Positions 35,613 through 43,628 of a DNA stretch of 64,000 bases are shown here, piece by piece (position 1 is the first letter of the stretch; each line of letters opens with the position of its first letter). The stretch lies in contig NZ_JANLNM010000001.1 in NCBI RefSeq assembly GCF_024701975.1, positions 1,860,001 to 1,924,000 of the forward strand, written 5' to 3'. Position numbers and translations under genes: made by a program. The notes below the pieces were generated by a model. The model had not been told where the DNA came from, made no database searches, and worked only from the letters and a program-made list of their open reading frames with translations. The DNA comes from Variovorax sp. ZS18.2.2 (GTDB lineage: Bacteria > Pseudomonadota > Gammaproteobacteria > Burkholderiales > Burkholderiaceae_C).

Positions 35613-36341
35613 TCATGCGCCCCCCTCGTCGCCCGTGCCCGTCGGCGAAAGCTTGTAGCCCCGCCCCCACACGGTAAGGATGCGCCGCGGCTCCGCCGGA
35701 TCGGCCTCGACCTTGGTGCGCATCCGGTTGATGTGCGTGTTGACCGTGTGCTCGTACCCGTCGTGCTGGTAGCCCCACACCTGGTTGAGCAAATCGAGCC
35801 GCGAGAACACCTTGCCGGGGTTGCGCGCAAAGAAGTACAGCAGGTCGAACTCGCGCGGTGTGAGCTCGATGAGCTTGCCGTCCACGCGCACCTCGCGCGC
35901 CAGCGGCTCGATGTCGAGGTTGCCGAGCGTGAGGCTGCCCGACTCCATGCGCGCATTGCGCGCCAGCGCATCGGTGCGCCGCATCAGCGCCTTCACGCGC
36001 GCCACCAGTTCCAGCACCGAGAAGGGCTTGGCCAGGTAGTCGTCGGCGCCCAGCTCCAGGCCGAGGATGCGGTGCACTTCGCTCGAGCGGGCACTGATGA
36101 TGATGATCGGCGTGTAGCGCGCCATGGCCCGCGCGCGGCGGCAGATCTCGAGGCCGTCGACGCCGGGCAGCATCAGGTCGAGCACCAGCGCATCCCAGTT
36201 GCCGCGTTCCAGTTCGCGCAGGCCCGCATGGCCGTCGGCGGCGTGTTCGATCGCATAGCCTTCGTCGCGCAGGTGCATGCGCAGCAGTTCGGCGATGTGG
36301 GCGTCGTCCTCGACGATCAGCACGCGTTTGGGGGTGTCCAT
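35613..36341 (-). CDS. OmpR-family response regulator next to the redox cluster
   Basis: A 242-residue regulator with receiver domain (LIVEDDAH, phospho-acceptor Asp55 in LVLDLMLPG, Lys in YLAKPFS) and C-terminal winged helix ending LTVWGRGYKLSP. It pairs with the kinase just downstream. It is divergent from the cytochrome b / molybdopterin cluster, and the intervening 97 bases contain an inverted repeat that may be its binding site. Confidence 0.92.
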   Translation of the reverse strand: MDTPKRVLIVEDDAHIAELLRMHLRDEGYAIEHAADGHAGLRELERGNWDALVLDLMLPGVDGLEICRRARAMARYTPIIIISARSSEVHRILGLELGADDYLAKPFSVLELVARVKALMRRTDALARNARMESGSLTLGNLDIEPLAREVRVDGKLIELTPREFDLLYFFARNPGKVFSRLDLLNQVWGYQHDGYEHTVNTHINRMRTKVEADPAEPRRILTVWGRGYKLSPTGTGDEGGA

Positions 36342-36376
36342 GCCGCCGATTGTCCCGCGATACGGATTCCCGAGTT

Positions 36377-36403
36377 ATCACGATTAATTGAACTTTGCGT
36401 GAT
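36377..36403. promoter_or_regulatory. Candidate operator in the divergent redox-cluster promoter
   Basis: ATCACG at 36377-36382 and CGTGAT at 36398-36403 form a 6-base inverted repeat separated by 15 bases of AT-rich sequence, between the divergent regulator and cytochrome b genes. OmpR-type regulators usually bind direct repeats, so another factor is also possible. No promoter hexamers are certain. Confidence 0.35.
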
Positions 36404-36438
36404 GAATCGGCCATGGGGTGCGCCCAAGAATCCACCCC

Positions 36439-37083
36439 ATGAACAGCACAGCCCTCCCCGCCCACACGGCCAGCGCCGGCCCGGATGCCCGTCCCATCCA
36501 CCCGCTGTGGATGCGCATCACGCACTGGCTCAACGCCCTGGCCGTGCTGGTGCTGGTGACCAGCGGCTTGCGCATCTACAACGCGGCGCCGTTCTTTCCG
36601 TTCAGCTTTCCGAATGGGATCACGCTCGGCGGCTGGCTCGGCGGTGCGCTGCAATGGCACTTCGCGGCGATGTGGCTGCTGGTGTTCAACGGCTTCGTCT
36701 ATCTGGCGATCAACATTGCCAGCGGTCGCCTCGCCGCGAAGTTCTTCCCGGTCACACCGGCCGGCATCTGGCACGACGCGCTCGCAGCGCTCAAGGGCAA
36801 GCTCTCGCATGCCGACCCGCGCCGCTACAACAGCGTGCAGCGCCTGGCCTACCTGTTCGTGATGGTCGACATCGTGGTCATCGTGCTCTCGGGCCTGGTG
36901 CTGTGGAAGTCGGTGCAGTTCGCCGTGCTGCGCGACCTGCTCGGTGGCTACGAGTTTGCGCGCCGCATCCACTTCTTCGGCATGGCGTCGCTGGTTGCTT
37001 TCGTCGCCTTGCACCTGGTGATGGTGGCCCTCGTGCCCCGCTCCCTCCTCACGATGATCCGCGGCCGTGCGCCCAAAGCCTGA
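36439..37083 (+). CDS. Cytochrome b/b6-domain membrane protein
   Basis: A 214-residue membrane protein with four hydrophobic helices and histidines placed for two hemes: MRITHWLNALAVLVLV near the start, LQWHFAAMWLLVFNGF, and RIHFFGMASLVAFVALHLVM near the end. It resembles the cytochrome b subunit of hydrogenases and thiosulfate reductases. It sits one base upstream of the molybdopterin oxidoreductase and probably exchanges electrons between it and the quinone pool. Start at the ATG 36439, after a GTG that opens the frame at 36418. Confidence 0.88.
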   Translation: MNSTALPAHTASAGPDARPIHPLWMRITHWLNALAVLVLVTSGLRIYNAAPFFPFSFPNGITLGGWLGGALQWHFAAMWLLVFNGFVYLAINIASGRLAAKFFPVTPAGIWHDALAALKGKLSHADPRRYNSVQRLAYLFVMVDIVVIVLSGLVLWKSVQFAVLRDLLGGYEFARRIHFFGMASLVAFVALHLVMVALVPRSLLTMIRGRAPKA

Positions 37084-37084
37084 C

Positions 37085-37876
37085 ATGAGAATCTTCAAAG
37101 CCCCCAAGATGACCGGCGTCGATGGCGATGCCGTGGTGCGCGAAGCCCGCACGCTGATCGCGAAGAACCTCGACCAGCCCGCGCGCCGCGCCTTCCTGCA
37201 GCGCTCGCTCACGCTGGGCGGTCTCTCGCTGCTCACGGGCTGCAGCATCAGCGACGACAGCCATGTCGAAGCCGCGCTCTCGAAGATCTCGCGCTTCAAC
37301 GACAAGGTGCAGGGCCTGATCTTCAGCCCGACGCAGCTCGCGGAGACCTTCCCCGAGTCGATGATCACGCGGCCGTTTCCGTTCAACGCCTACTACGGCG
37401 AGGACGAGATCCGCGAGGTCGACGAAGCCACCTACAAGCTCGAAGTGACCGGCATGGTCGCCGACAAGCGCAGCTGGACGCTGCCCGAGCTGCGCGCGAT
37501 GCCGCAGCACGACCAGGTCACGCGGCACATCTGCGTGGAAGGCTGGAGCGCCATCGGCAAATGGGGCGGCGTGCGCTTTGCTGATTTCCTCCGCCACATC
37601 GGCGCGGACACCACCGCCAAGTACGTCGGCTTCAAGTGCGCCGACGACTACTACACCAGCATCGACATGCCCACCGCGCTGCATCCGCAGACGCTGCTCA
37701 CGCTCACCTACGACGGGCAGCCGCTGCCGCCGAAGTACGGCTTCCCGATGAAGCTGCGCATGCCGACCAAGCTTGGCTACAAGAACCCCAAGCACATCAA
37801 GGCGATGTTCGTCACCAACACCTACACAGGTGGCTACTGGGAAGACCAGGGCTACAACTGGTTCGGAGGGAGCTGA
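37085..37876 (+). CDS. Tat-exported molybdopterin oxidoreductase (sulfite oxidase/YedY fold)
   Basis: A 263-residue protein. The signal has the twin arginine RRAFLQRS at 34-41 followed by a hydrophobic stretch ending LSLLTGC, which reads as a lipobox, so it may be a Tat-exported lipoprotein with Cys53 as anchor. The sulfite-oxidase-type fold has the molybdenum ligand Cys150 in TRHICVEGWSAIGKWGG and KLGYKNPKHIKAMFV at the C-terminus. MsrP (YedY), which repairs periplasmic methionine sulfoxide, is the best-known relative, but its usual partner is the MsrQ membrane protein, and here a cytochrome b is used. Confidence 0.85.
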   Translation: MRIFKAPKMTGVDGDAVVREARTLIAKNLDQPARRAFLQRSLTLGGLSLLTGCSISDDSHVEAALSKISRFNDKVQGLIFSPTQLAETFPESMITRPFPFNAYYGEDEIREVDEATYKLEVTGMVADKRSWTLPELRAMPQHDQVTRHICVEGWSAIGKWGGVRFADFLRHIGADTTAKYVGFKCADDYYTSIDMPTALHPQTLLTLTYDGQPLPPKYGFPMKLRMPTKLGYKNPKHIKAMFVTNTYTGGYWEDQGYNWFGGS

Positions 37877-37956
37877 GGCGTCTTCACGACGCCTGAACTG
37901 CCGATGAAAAGCGCGAAAGCAAAAACCTCAACTCAACCTCAACTCAAGGACTTCCA

Positions 37957-38208
37957 ATGAACAAGCTCACCGCAACCCTGCTCGCAACCTGCATGGCCTT
38001 CGCTGGCGCCTCGGCCTTCGCCGCGGATGAAATGGCGAAAGACGGCATGGCCAAGGATTCGATGTCGAAGGACGGCATGAAGAAAGACTCGATGGCCAAG
38101 GACTCCATGGCCAAAGACGGCATGAAGAAGGATTCGATGGCCAAGGACTCGATGTCCAAGGACGCCATGAAGAAGGACAGCATGGGCAAGGACGAGATGA
38201 AGAAGTAA
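37957..38208 (+). CDS. Pentapeptide MXKDX repeat protein (secreted, Met-rich)
   Basis: An 83-residue protein. After a signal peptide (about residues 1-23, ending AFAA) the mature part is about 12 repeats of Met-x-Lys-Asp-x, using almost only Met, Lys, Asp, Ser and Gly. Roughly one residue in five is methionine. The family is known by this repeat and has no established function. It stands between a methionine-sulfoxide-reductase-like molybdoenzyme and a periplasmic MsrA, which suggests a sacrificial methionine sink or redox buffer; that is inference. The 80-base leader contains a tandem CTCAACT repeat (37929-37945). Confidence 0.9.
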   Translation: MNKLTATLLATCMAFAGASAFAADEMAKDGMAKDSMSKDGMKKDSMAKDSMAKDGMKKDSMAKDSMSKDAMKKDSMGKDEMKK

Positions 38209-38301
38209 GGCACGCGCCATTGACGACCGGTGGATTCGGCGGCAATGTCGCCGCCATCGGCTTCGCGCTTCCACGCGCAAACCTCCTCTGAAGGACAACC
38301 C

Positions 38302-39003
38302 ATGAAATCCCTCGCACTCACCGCTGGCGCACTGGCTGCCGCGGCCTTCGTCTGGTACGCGGTGCCCTCCTTCGCCGAACCGGCCAAGCGCGTGCCCGCC
38401 CCCACCGCCGACCTGGTCGCACCGGCCACCGCGAAAACCGAAACCGCCGTGTTCGCGGGCGGCTGCTTCTGGGGCGTTCAGGGCGTTTTCCAGCGCGTCA
38501 AGGGCGTGAGCAACGCGGTGTCGGGCTATGCCGGCGGCGATGCGAAGACCGCGCGTTACGACGAAGTGGGCTCGGGCCGCACCGGCCATGCCGAATCGGT
38601 GCGCATCACCTACGACCCCACACAGGTGAGCTACGGCAAGCTGCTGCAGATCTATTTCTCGGTGGCGCACGACCCGACCGAATTGAATCGCCAGGGTCCC
38701 GACACCGGCACGCAATACCGCTCCACCGTGTTCGCTGAAAACGCCGAGCAGGCCCGCATCGCCAAGGAATACATCGCGCAGTTGAACCAGGCCAAGACCT
38801 TCGGCAAGCCGCTCGCGACCACCATCGAGACGGCCAAGCCTTTCTACGCGGCCGAGGACTACCACCAGGACTACCTCACGCTCAACCCGAGCCAGCCCTA
38901 CATCGCGATCAACGACATGCCCAAGATCGACGACCTGAAGAAGCTGTTCCCCGAGAGCTACAAGGCGACGCCGTCGCTGGTGCGCGGCGCGAAGGCCGGA
39001 TAG
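38302..39003 (+). CDS. msrA: Periplasmic peptide-methionine (S)-S-oxide reductase
   Basis: A 233-residue MsrA with a signal peptide (about residues 1-25, ending PSFAEP). The active-site motif VFAGGCFWGVQGVF has Cys55, followed by VSGYAGGD and the family glutamate-rich GRTGHAESVRITYDP; late motifs are YRSTVF and AEDYHQDYL. It reduces the S epimer of methionine sulfoxide in exported proteins. No downstream cysteine of the recycling type is visible in the last 40 residues, so an external thiol donor is likely. AAGGACAA precedes the ATG. Confidence 0.93.
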   Translation: MKSLALTAGALAAAAFVWYAVPSFAEPAKRVPAPTADLVAPATAKTETAVFAGGCFWGVQGVFQRVKGVSNAVSGYAGGDAKTARYDEVGSGRTGHAESVRITYDPTQVSYGKLLQIYFSVAHDPTELNRQGPDTGTQYRSTVFAENAEQARIAKEYIAQLNQAKTFGKPLATTIETAKPFYAAEDYHQDYLTLNPSQPYIAINDMPKIDDLKKLFPESYKATPSLVRGAKAG

Positions 39004-39160
39004 TCAACCTAGCGTGGTGCGGCCTCTCCGCATCGCGCTGGTGCGAGCCCGCACCCATACGACCCGATAGCCCTGCCCGTACACGGCCCGCAACAGCAGG
39101 CCGCTTCCGCACAGCCGCTGCGGAGATTTCGAGCACCTTCGTTCCCTTGGGCAACGCATC
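39004..39160 (-). pseudogene. Remnant of an OmpR-type regulator (winged-helix end)
   Basis: On the minus strand one frame reads LPKGTKVLEISAAAVRKR and a second frame then reads GLLLRAVYGQGYRVVWV before a TGA at 39004-39006. Joined, they follow the order of the C-terminal winged helix of the intact regulator at 45928-46689 (RKLDVCISNVRKKM, then GLILRSIYGRGYEL). A frameshift separates the two pieces and an in-frame stop lies just upstream, so the gene is dead. The rest of 39161-39474 holds no gene that I can support; its last 100 bases are AT-rich and should contain the pilin promoter. Confidence 0.5.
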
Positions 39161-39428
39161 GGCTTTCTACGGTTTCCTCATCGGGCTGCGCCTGGCCCGA
39201 GGCCGGCCGCCCGCTGCTATCCACCCGGATGCTCGTTTTGGGTGCGCTCGACAAATTGCGCGACCTGTAAATCACTCAATACATCGAACGGCCAATTCGC
39301 ATATCCCCTCAATTCCTGGGCCGATTTCACAGAAATTCACCTCCAAATGTTAGCGATGATTGTTAATTATTGATATCAAGTAATCGCCATTGTTTCCGCG
39401 TTTTCGGATAACTAGACTGCGCCTCTAC

Positions 39429-39458
39429 TTGCAAAGTGCAGGTAGCAATCTGTCTATT
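39429..39458 (+). promoter_or_regulatory. Weak candidate promoter of the pilin gene
   Basis: TTGCAA at 39429-39434 and TCTATT at 39453-39458 are spaced 18 bases apart in an AT-rich stretch 17 bases before the pilin ATG. The -10 matches only four of six consensus positions and would give a very short leader, so this is tentative. Confidence 0.2.
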
Positions 39459-39474
39459 AATCCAGGGAACGTAA

Positions 39475-40008
39475 ATGAAAAAGAGCGTATTTGTTGTTAA
39501 GTTCGCGGCGCTGGCCGTGGCCGGTGTGTTGTCGCAAGGCGCTTTTGCTGCCGACGGCACCATTAAATTCGAGGGTGAAATTGTTGACGCCCCTTGCTCG
39601 ATCTCGCCCAACAGCCAGAACCTGACTGTGCCGCTCGGCAAGGTTTCGCGCACGGTGCTCGACGGCGGTGTGGGCAAGAAGGCCACGCCGGCCAAGTTCA
39701 ACATCGAACTGCTGAATTGCCCCGCGGCCTCCAAGGGCGCGAGCGTGACCTTCACCGGCCCCGCCAATGCAGCCGGGCAACTGCGCATCGACGCCGGCAT
39801 GGCTGCCGGTTCGTTTGCCGAAGGCGTGGCCATCGAACTCCGAGACTCCGGCTCCAAGTCGTTTGCAGCCAATGCAGAGTCGCCGGTGTACGTCCTGGCT
39901 GAAGGCGCCAATGCACTGAAGTTCGAGGCCGCCTATATCTCCACGGCCGCCAAAGTGACCACCGGCCGCGGTGACGCGACCGCCCTGTTCACGGTCAACT
40001 ACAAGTAA
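39475..40008 (+). CDS. Type 1 fimbrial major subunit
   Basis: A 177-residue pilin with signal peptide (about residues 1-23, ending GAFAA). Mature features are IKFEGEIVDAPCSI and IELLNCPAA, whose cysteines form the conserved disulfide, and a C-terminal beta-zipper end ALFTVNYK that the chaperone binds. It is followed by a strong terminator, which should make it the most abundant transcript of the operon. Fimbriae of this kind mediate adhesion and biofilm. The closest match is FimA-like; the exact fimbrial class is not assigned. Confidence 0.9.
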   Translation: MKKSVFVVKFAALAVAGVLSQGAFAADGTIKFEGEIVDAPCSISPNSQNLTVPLGKVSRTVLDGGVGKKATPAKFNIELLNCPAASKGASVTFTGPANAAGQLRIDAGMAAGSFAEGVAIELRDSGSKSFAANAESPVYVLAEGANALKFEAAYISTAAKVTTGRGDATALFTVNYK

Positions 40009-40074
40009 GCAGTGCTGGCGGCATCTGCGGCCGACTGAGGCTTTTTGAGCATTCAGTCCCGCGTGATGCCCGCC

Positions 40075-40129
40075 AAGGCCTGACGTCGTCCCGAGGCCTC
40101 GCTTGCGCGGTTTCGTCAGGCCTTTTTTT
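40075..40129 (+). terminator. Intrinsic terminator after the pilin gene
   Basis: An 11-base-pair stem, AAGGCCTGACG and CGTCAGGCCTT, with a 28-base loop that can fold further, followed by a run of seven T residues. It lies 67 bases after the pilin stop and before the chaperone, so read-through must supply the assembly genes at a lower level. Confidence 0.9.
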
Positions 40130-40203
40130 CCCCTTTCGCTTTCTCTCGACTGTGCGTGGACACGTGCTCCGGCTCGTGCGGCTCCGTACGTCAAGGACCC
40201 TTT

Positions 40204-40989
40204 ATGTACAGCAAGAACAGCTTTCGGTGGGCCTTCGGCATGGTGCTGATGCTTTGCCTCCAGTGGCCGGCCAGCGCGGGCGTGATGCTCGGCGGCACCC
40301 GCGTGATTCTGGGCGAGAAGGACCGCGAAGCCTCCATTCCGGTGAAGAACACCGGCACCTCGCCCTATGTGGTCCAGGCCTGGATCGACGTTGGCGAAAG
40401 CAAGAACAAGGCTCCCCTGCTCGTCACGCCGCCGCTGTCGCGGCTGGACCCGGGCAAGGAAAACATCCTGCGCATCCTGCGCGTGGCCGGCGAGTTGCCG
40501 GCCGACCGAGAGTCGGTGTTCTGGCTCAACGTCAAGGAGATTCCCGAGAAGTCGAGCGAAGAGAACGTGCTGCAGATCGCGGTACGCAGCCGCATCAAGC
40601 TGTTCTACCGACCCTCGAAGCTCGCGGGCAAATCGATGGAGTCGCGCGGCCAACTCAAGTGGGCGGTGAGCGCGGGCGCCGAGGGCCAGGGCGCCGTGCT
40701 CAAGGTCGGCAACCCGACGGCCTACCACGTGACCTTTACCGGGCTGAACATCGACAACGGCCAGCAGTTGATCAACGCCGACATGGTGCCGCCGTTCGGC
40801 GAGATGAGTTATCCACTGACTGCAGTGAAGGCGCCGCAGGCTGTCCAGGTCAACTTCACCACGCTCAACGACTACGGCGGCGAGACGCCTGAAGAGCGCG
40901 TGCAGGTTCCGGCGGGCGCCGAGCCCGTCGCCGTGAAGGCCGAACTGGTTCCCCAGCCTGCACCTTCCGCCGACGGCGACAAGCGCTGA
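40204..40989 (+). CDS. Periplasmic pilus chaperone
   Basis: A 261-residue PapD-like chaperone with signal peptide (ending PASAG). The G1 strand TRVILGEKDREASIPVKN and the conserved RIKLFYRPSKL motif, with the basic residues that bind subunit C-termini, are present. It folds pilins by donor-strand complementation and delivers them to the usher 20 bases downstream. Start at 40204; the frame is open from 40156 but lacks a signal there. Confidence 0.92.
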   Translation: MYSKNSFRWAFGMVLMLCLQWPASAGVMLGGTRVILGEKDREASIPVKNTGTSPYVVQAWIDVGESKNKAPLLVTPPLSRLDPGKENILRILRVAGELPADRESVFWLNVKEIPEKSSEENVLQIAVRSRIKLFYRPSKLAGKSMESRGQLKWAVSAGAEGQGAVLKVGNPTAYHVTFTGLNIDNGQQLINADMVPPFGEMSYPLTAVKAPQAVQVNFTTLNDYGGETPEERVQVPAGAEPVAVKAELVPQPAPSADGDKR

Positions 40990-41009
40990 GACGCCGGAGA
41001 CACGCCGCC

Positions 41010-43628
41010 ATGCGCCGCTCCTCTGCTCTTCGTGCTCCGTTCCGACTGACGCTGTGCGCCGCCTTGCTGGGCGCGATGGGCGCTCCAGGCCATGCGCAGG
41101 AGCGGTTGGCCGGCTCCAGTTTCAACAAGGAATTCCTCGGCATCGGCGGTGATCAGCCGCATGCCGACCTTTCGCTGTTCTCCTTTGGCAATCGCGTGCT
41201 GCCGGGTAAGTACATGGTCGACGTGTCGCTCAACGAGCGTGGCGCCGGGCAGACCGAGATCCGCTTCGCCGACAAGGAGGGCAAGAACGACGCGGCACCC
41301 TGCCTCACACGCCGGATGCTCGACGATTGGGGCGTCAACACGGCGGTGTTTCCCGCGCTGGCGGAGGCTGCGGACGACGCTTGCGTCGACCTGGTCACGA
41401 TCATTCCCGATGCGGCCTTCTCCTACGATGCCGGCAAACAGCGCCTGTTCGTGAGCATCCCGCAGGCGGCGCTCAAGCGCTCGGCGCGCGGGGCGGTCGA
41501 CCCCGGGAAATGGGACAGGGGCATCACTGCCGCGATGCTGGACTACCAGCTCAACTTCGCGCGCTACAGCGGGGACAACTACCGCAACGACGCCAACCCC
41601 TTCGCGCAGCCGCAGAACGTGTTCGACGGCAACCCCTTCGCCGAACGCAACAAGACCTTGCAACGCAATACCCTGTTCGCGGGTCTGCGCGCTGGCTTCA
41701 ACTATGGCGACTGGCGCTTCCGCCATTTCTCGACCTACAACCGCGGCATCGACGGCAAGAGCCGCTGGCAGGGCATCAACACCTACGCGCAGCGCGACCT
41801 GGCCTCGATCAACGGACGCCTCCAGATCGGCGACGGCAACACGCCCGGCAACTTCTTCGACAGCCTGCCGTACCGCGGCGTGCAGCTCTCTTCCGACGAA
41901 GCGATGCTGCCCGACAGTCAGCAGGGCTACGCACCCACCATCCGCGGCGTGGCGCAGACCAATGCGCGCGTCACGGTGCGCCAGAACGGCTACGTCATCT
42001 ACAGCACCTTCGTGGCGCCGGGCGCGTTCGTCATTGACGACCTGTATCCGACCTCTTCCAGCGGCGACCTGGAAGTGACCATCGTGGAAGCCGACGGCCG
42101 CCAGACCAAGTACACGCAGGCCTTCTCGGCTGTCCCCACGCTGTTGCGCGAAGGCACCTGGCGCTATTCCGCCACCGTCGGCAAGTACCGCAACAGCCTC
42201 CACGGCGGTGGCGACGTGGTGCAGATACTGCAGCCCTCGCTCTCGCAGCCGGTCTTCATGCAGGCGACGCTCGCACGCGGGCTGGGCAACGAGTTCTCGG
42301 TCTATGGCGGCGTGCTGATGGCGAACATGTACCAGTCGCTGCTCGCGGGCGTGGGCAAGAACCTGCGCGATTTCGGTGCGGTGTCGTTCGACCTGTCGAG
42401 CGCGCGCACCACCGACCGCACGCCCGCCAACGGCCAGAAGACCTATGACGGCCAGTCGGTGCGCTTCCTCTATTCGAAGTCGTTTCTCACCTCGGGCACC
42501 AACTTCCGCGTGGCGGGCTACCGCTACTCGACCAGCGGCTACCGCACCTTCCAGGAAGCGGTGCAGATGCAGGACCTGCGGCCCTTCGAGTCGTTCAACA
42601 GCCGCCGCAACGAAGTGCGCTTCGAGGTCTCGCAGCAGATCGGCAGCCTGGGTAACGTGTTCGCTTCCGCACGTCAGCAGAGCTACTGGGGCATGAGCGC
42701 AAAAGACCGGCTGGTGCAGGTCGGCTATTCGGGCAGCTACAAGCAATTCGGCTACAGCGTCTTCTACAACCACACCACGAACCTGAACCGCCCTGCGGTG
42801 CGCCAGGTGATGTTCACGCTGAGCATTCCGCTGGGCGACACGCACGCCAGTGCGATGTACTCCGTCACCCGCGACAGCGCCGGCCGCGTCAACCAGCAGG
42901 CCAGCGTCTACGGCTCGGCCTTCGACGACAGCCGCCTGACTTACAACATGACAGCCAGTGCCGCGAACCAGGGTGGTGGCAGCAGCGGCAGTGCGAGCGC
43001 GAGCTACCTGTCGCAGGTCGGCCGCTTCGACATCGGCCACTCGCAGGGCCGAGGCTATGGCCAGAGCACCTTCGGCATGTCCGGCGGCATGCTGATTCAC
43101 GGCGGTGGCATCACCCTGTCGCAGCCGCTGGGCGAAACGATCGCGCTCGTGCAGGCGCCCAAGGCGGAGGGCGTGGGCTTCGAGTCGCAGCCCGGCGTTC
43201 GCACCGATGGCGCAGGCAACGCCGTGATCTCCAACGTGACCTCGTACCGCATCAACCGCCTGGCATTGAAAACACAGGACCTGGGCGACACGGTGGACGT
43301 GAAGAACGGTGCGCTGGAAGTGGTGCCGACCCGCGGCGCCGTGGTGCGGGCCCTGTTCGAGACCTCGATCGGCTACCGCCTCATGTTGACGCTCACCGGC
43401 AAGGACGGCCAGCCGCTTCCCTTCGGTTCGCGCATCGAGAACGAAGGCGGCCAGGAGGTGGGCATCGTCGGCCCCGATGGCCTGGCCTTCGTGACCGGTG
43501 CGGGCGAGGCCGGCACGCTCAAGGTGACCTGGGGGCATGGCGACGCTGCGCAGTGTGCGGTGCGCTATCGACTCACGCCGCAAGACACTCCCGCGCCGAT
43601 CCGCGAGTTGAAGGAAACATGCCAGTGA
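41010..43628 (+). CDS. Outer-membrane fimbrial usher
   Basis: An 872-residue usher with signal peptide (ending GHAQE). The N-terminal binding domain (FNKEFLGIGGDQPHADLSLF), the long beta-barrel, the plug segment TNARVTVRQNGYVIYSTFVA and the C-terminal domain with GLAFVTGAGEAGTLKVTWG are all recognisable. The length fits the family (about 800-880). It forms the channel through which subunits are assembled. It overlaps the adhesin gene start by 10 bases. Confidence 0.93.
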   Translation: MRRSSALRAPFRLTLCAALLGAMGAPGHAQERLAGSSFNKEFLGIGGDQPHADLSLFSFGNRVLPGKYMVDVSLNERGAGQTEIRFADKEGKNDAAPCLTRRMLDDWGVNTAVFPALAEAADDACVDLVTIIPDAAFSYDAGKQRLFVSIPQAALKRSARGAVDPGKWDRGITAAMLDYQLNFARYSGDNYRNDANPFAQPQNVFDGNPFAERNKTLQRNTLFAGLRAGFNYGDWRFRHFSTYNRGIDGKSRWQGINTYAQRDLASINGRLQIGDGNTPGNFFDSLPYRGVQLSSDEAMLPDSQQGYAPTIRGVAQTNARVTVRQNGYVIYSTFVAPGAFVIDDLYPTSSSGDLEVTIVEADGRQTKYTQAFSAVPTLLREGTWRYSATVGKYRNSLHGGGDVVQILQPSLSQPVFMQATLARGLGNEFSVYGGVLMANMYQSLLAGVGKNLRDFGAVSFDLSSARTTDRTPANGQKTYDGQSVRFLYSKSFLTSGTNFRVAGYRYSTSGYRTFQEAVQMQDLRPFESFNSRRNEVRFEVSQQIGSLGNVFASARQQSYWGMSAKDRLVQVGYSGSYKQFGYSVFYNHTTNLNRPAVRQVMFTLSIPLGDTHASAMYSVTRDSAGRVNQQASVYGSAFDDSRLTYNMTASAANQGGGSSGSASASYLSQVGRFDIGHSQGRGYGQSTFGMSGGMLIHGGGITLSQPLGETIALVQAPKAEGVGFESQPGVRTDGAGNAVISNVTSYRINRLALKTQDLGDTVDVKNGALEVVPTRGAVVRALFETSIGYRLMLTLTGKDGQPLPFGSRIENEGGQEVGIVGPDGLAFVTGAGEAGTLKVTWGHGDAAQCAVRYRLTPQDTPAPIRELKETCQ

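Noticed and set aside
37957..38208. Repeat tract as a non-coding satellite
   Set aside because: The repeats keep a reading frame with a clear signal peptide and match a known repeat-protein family.
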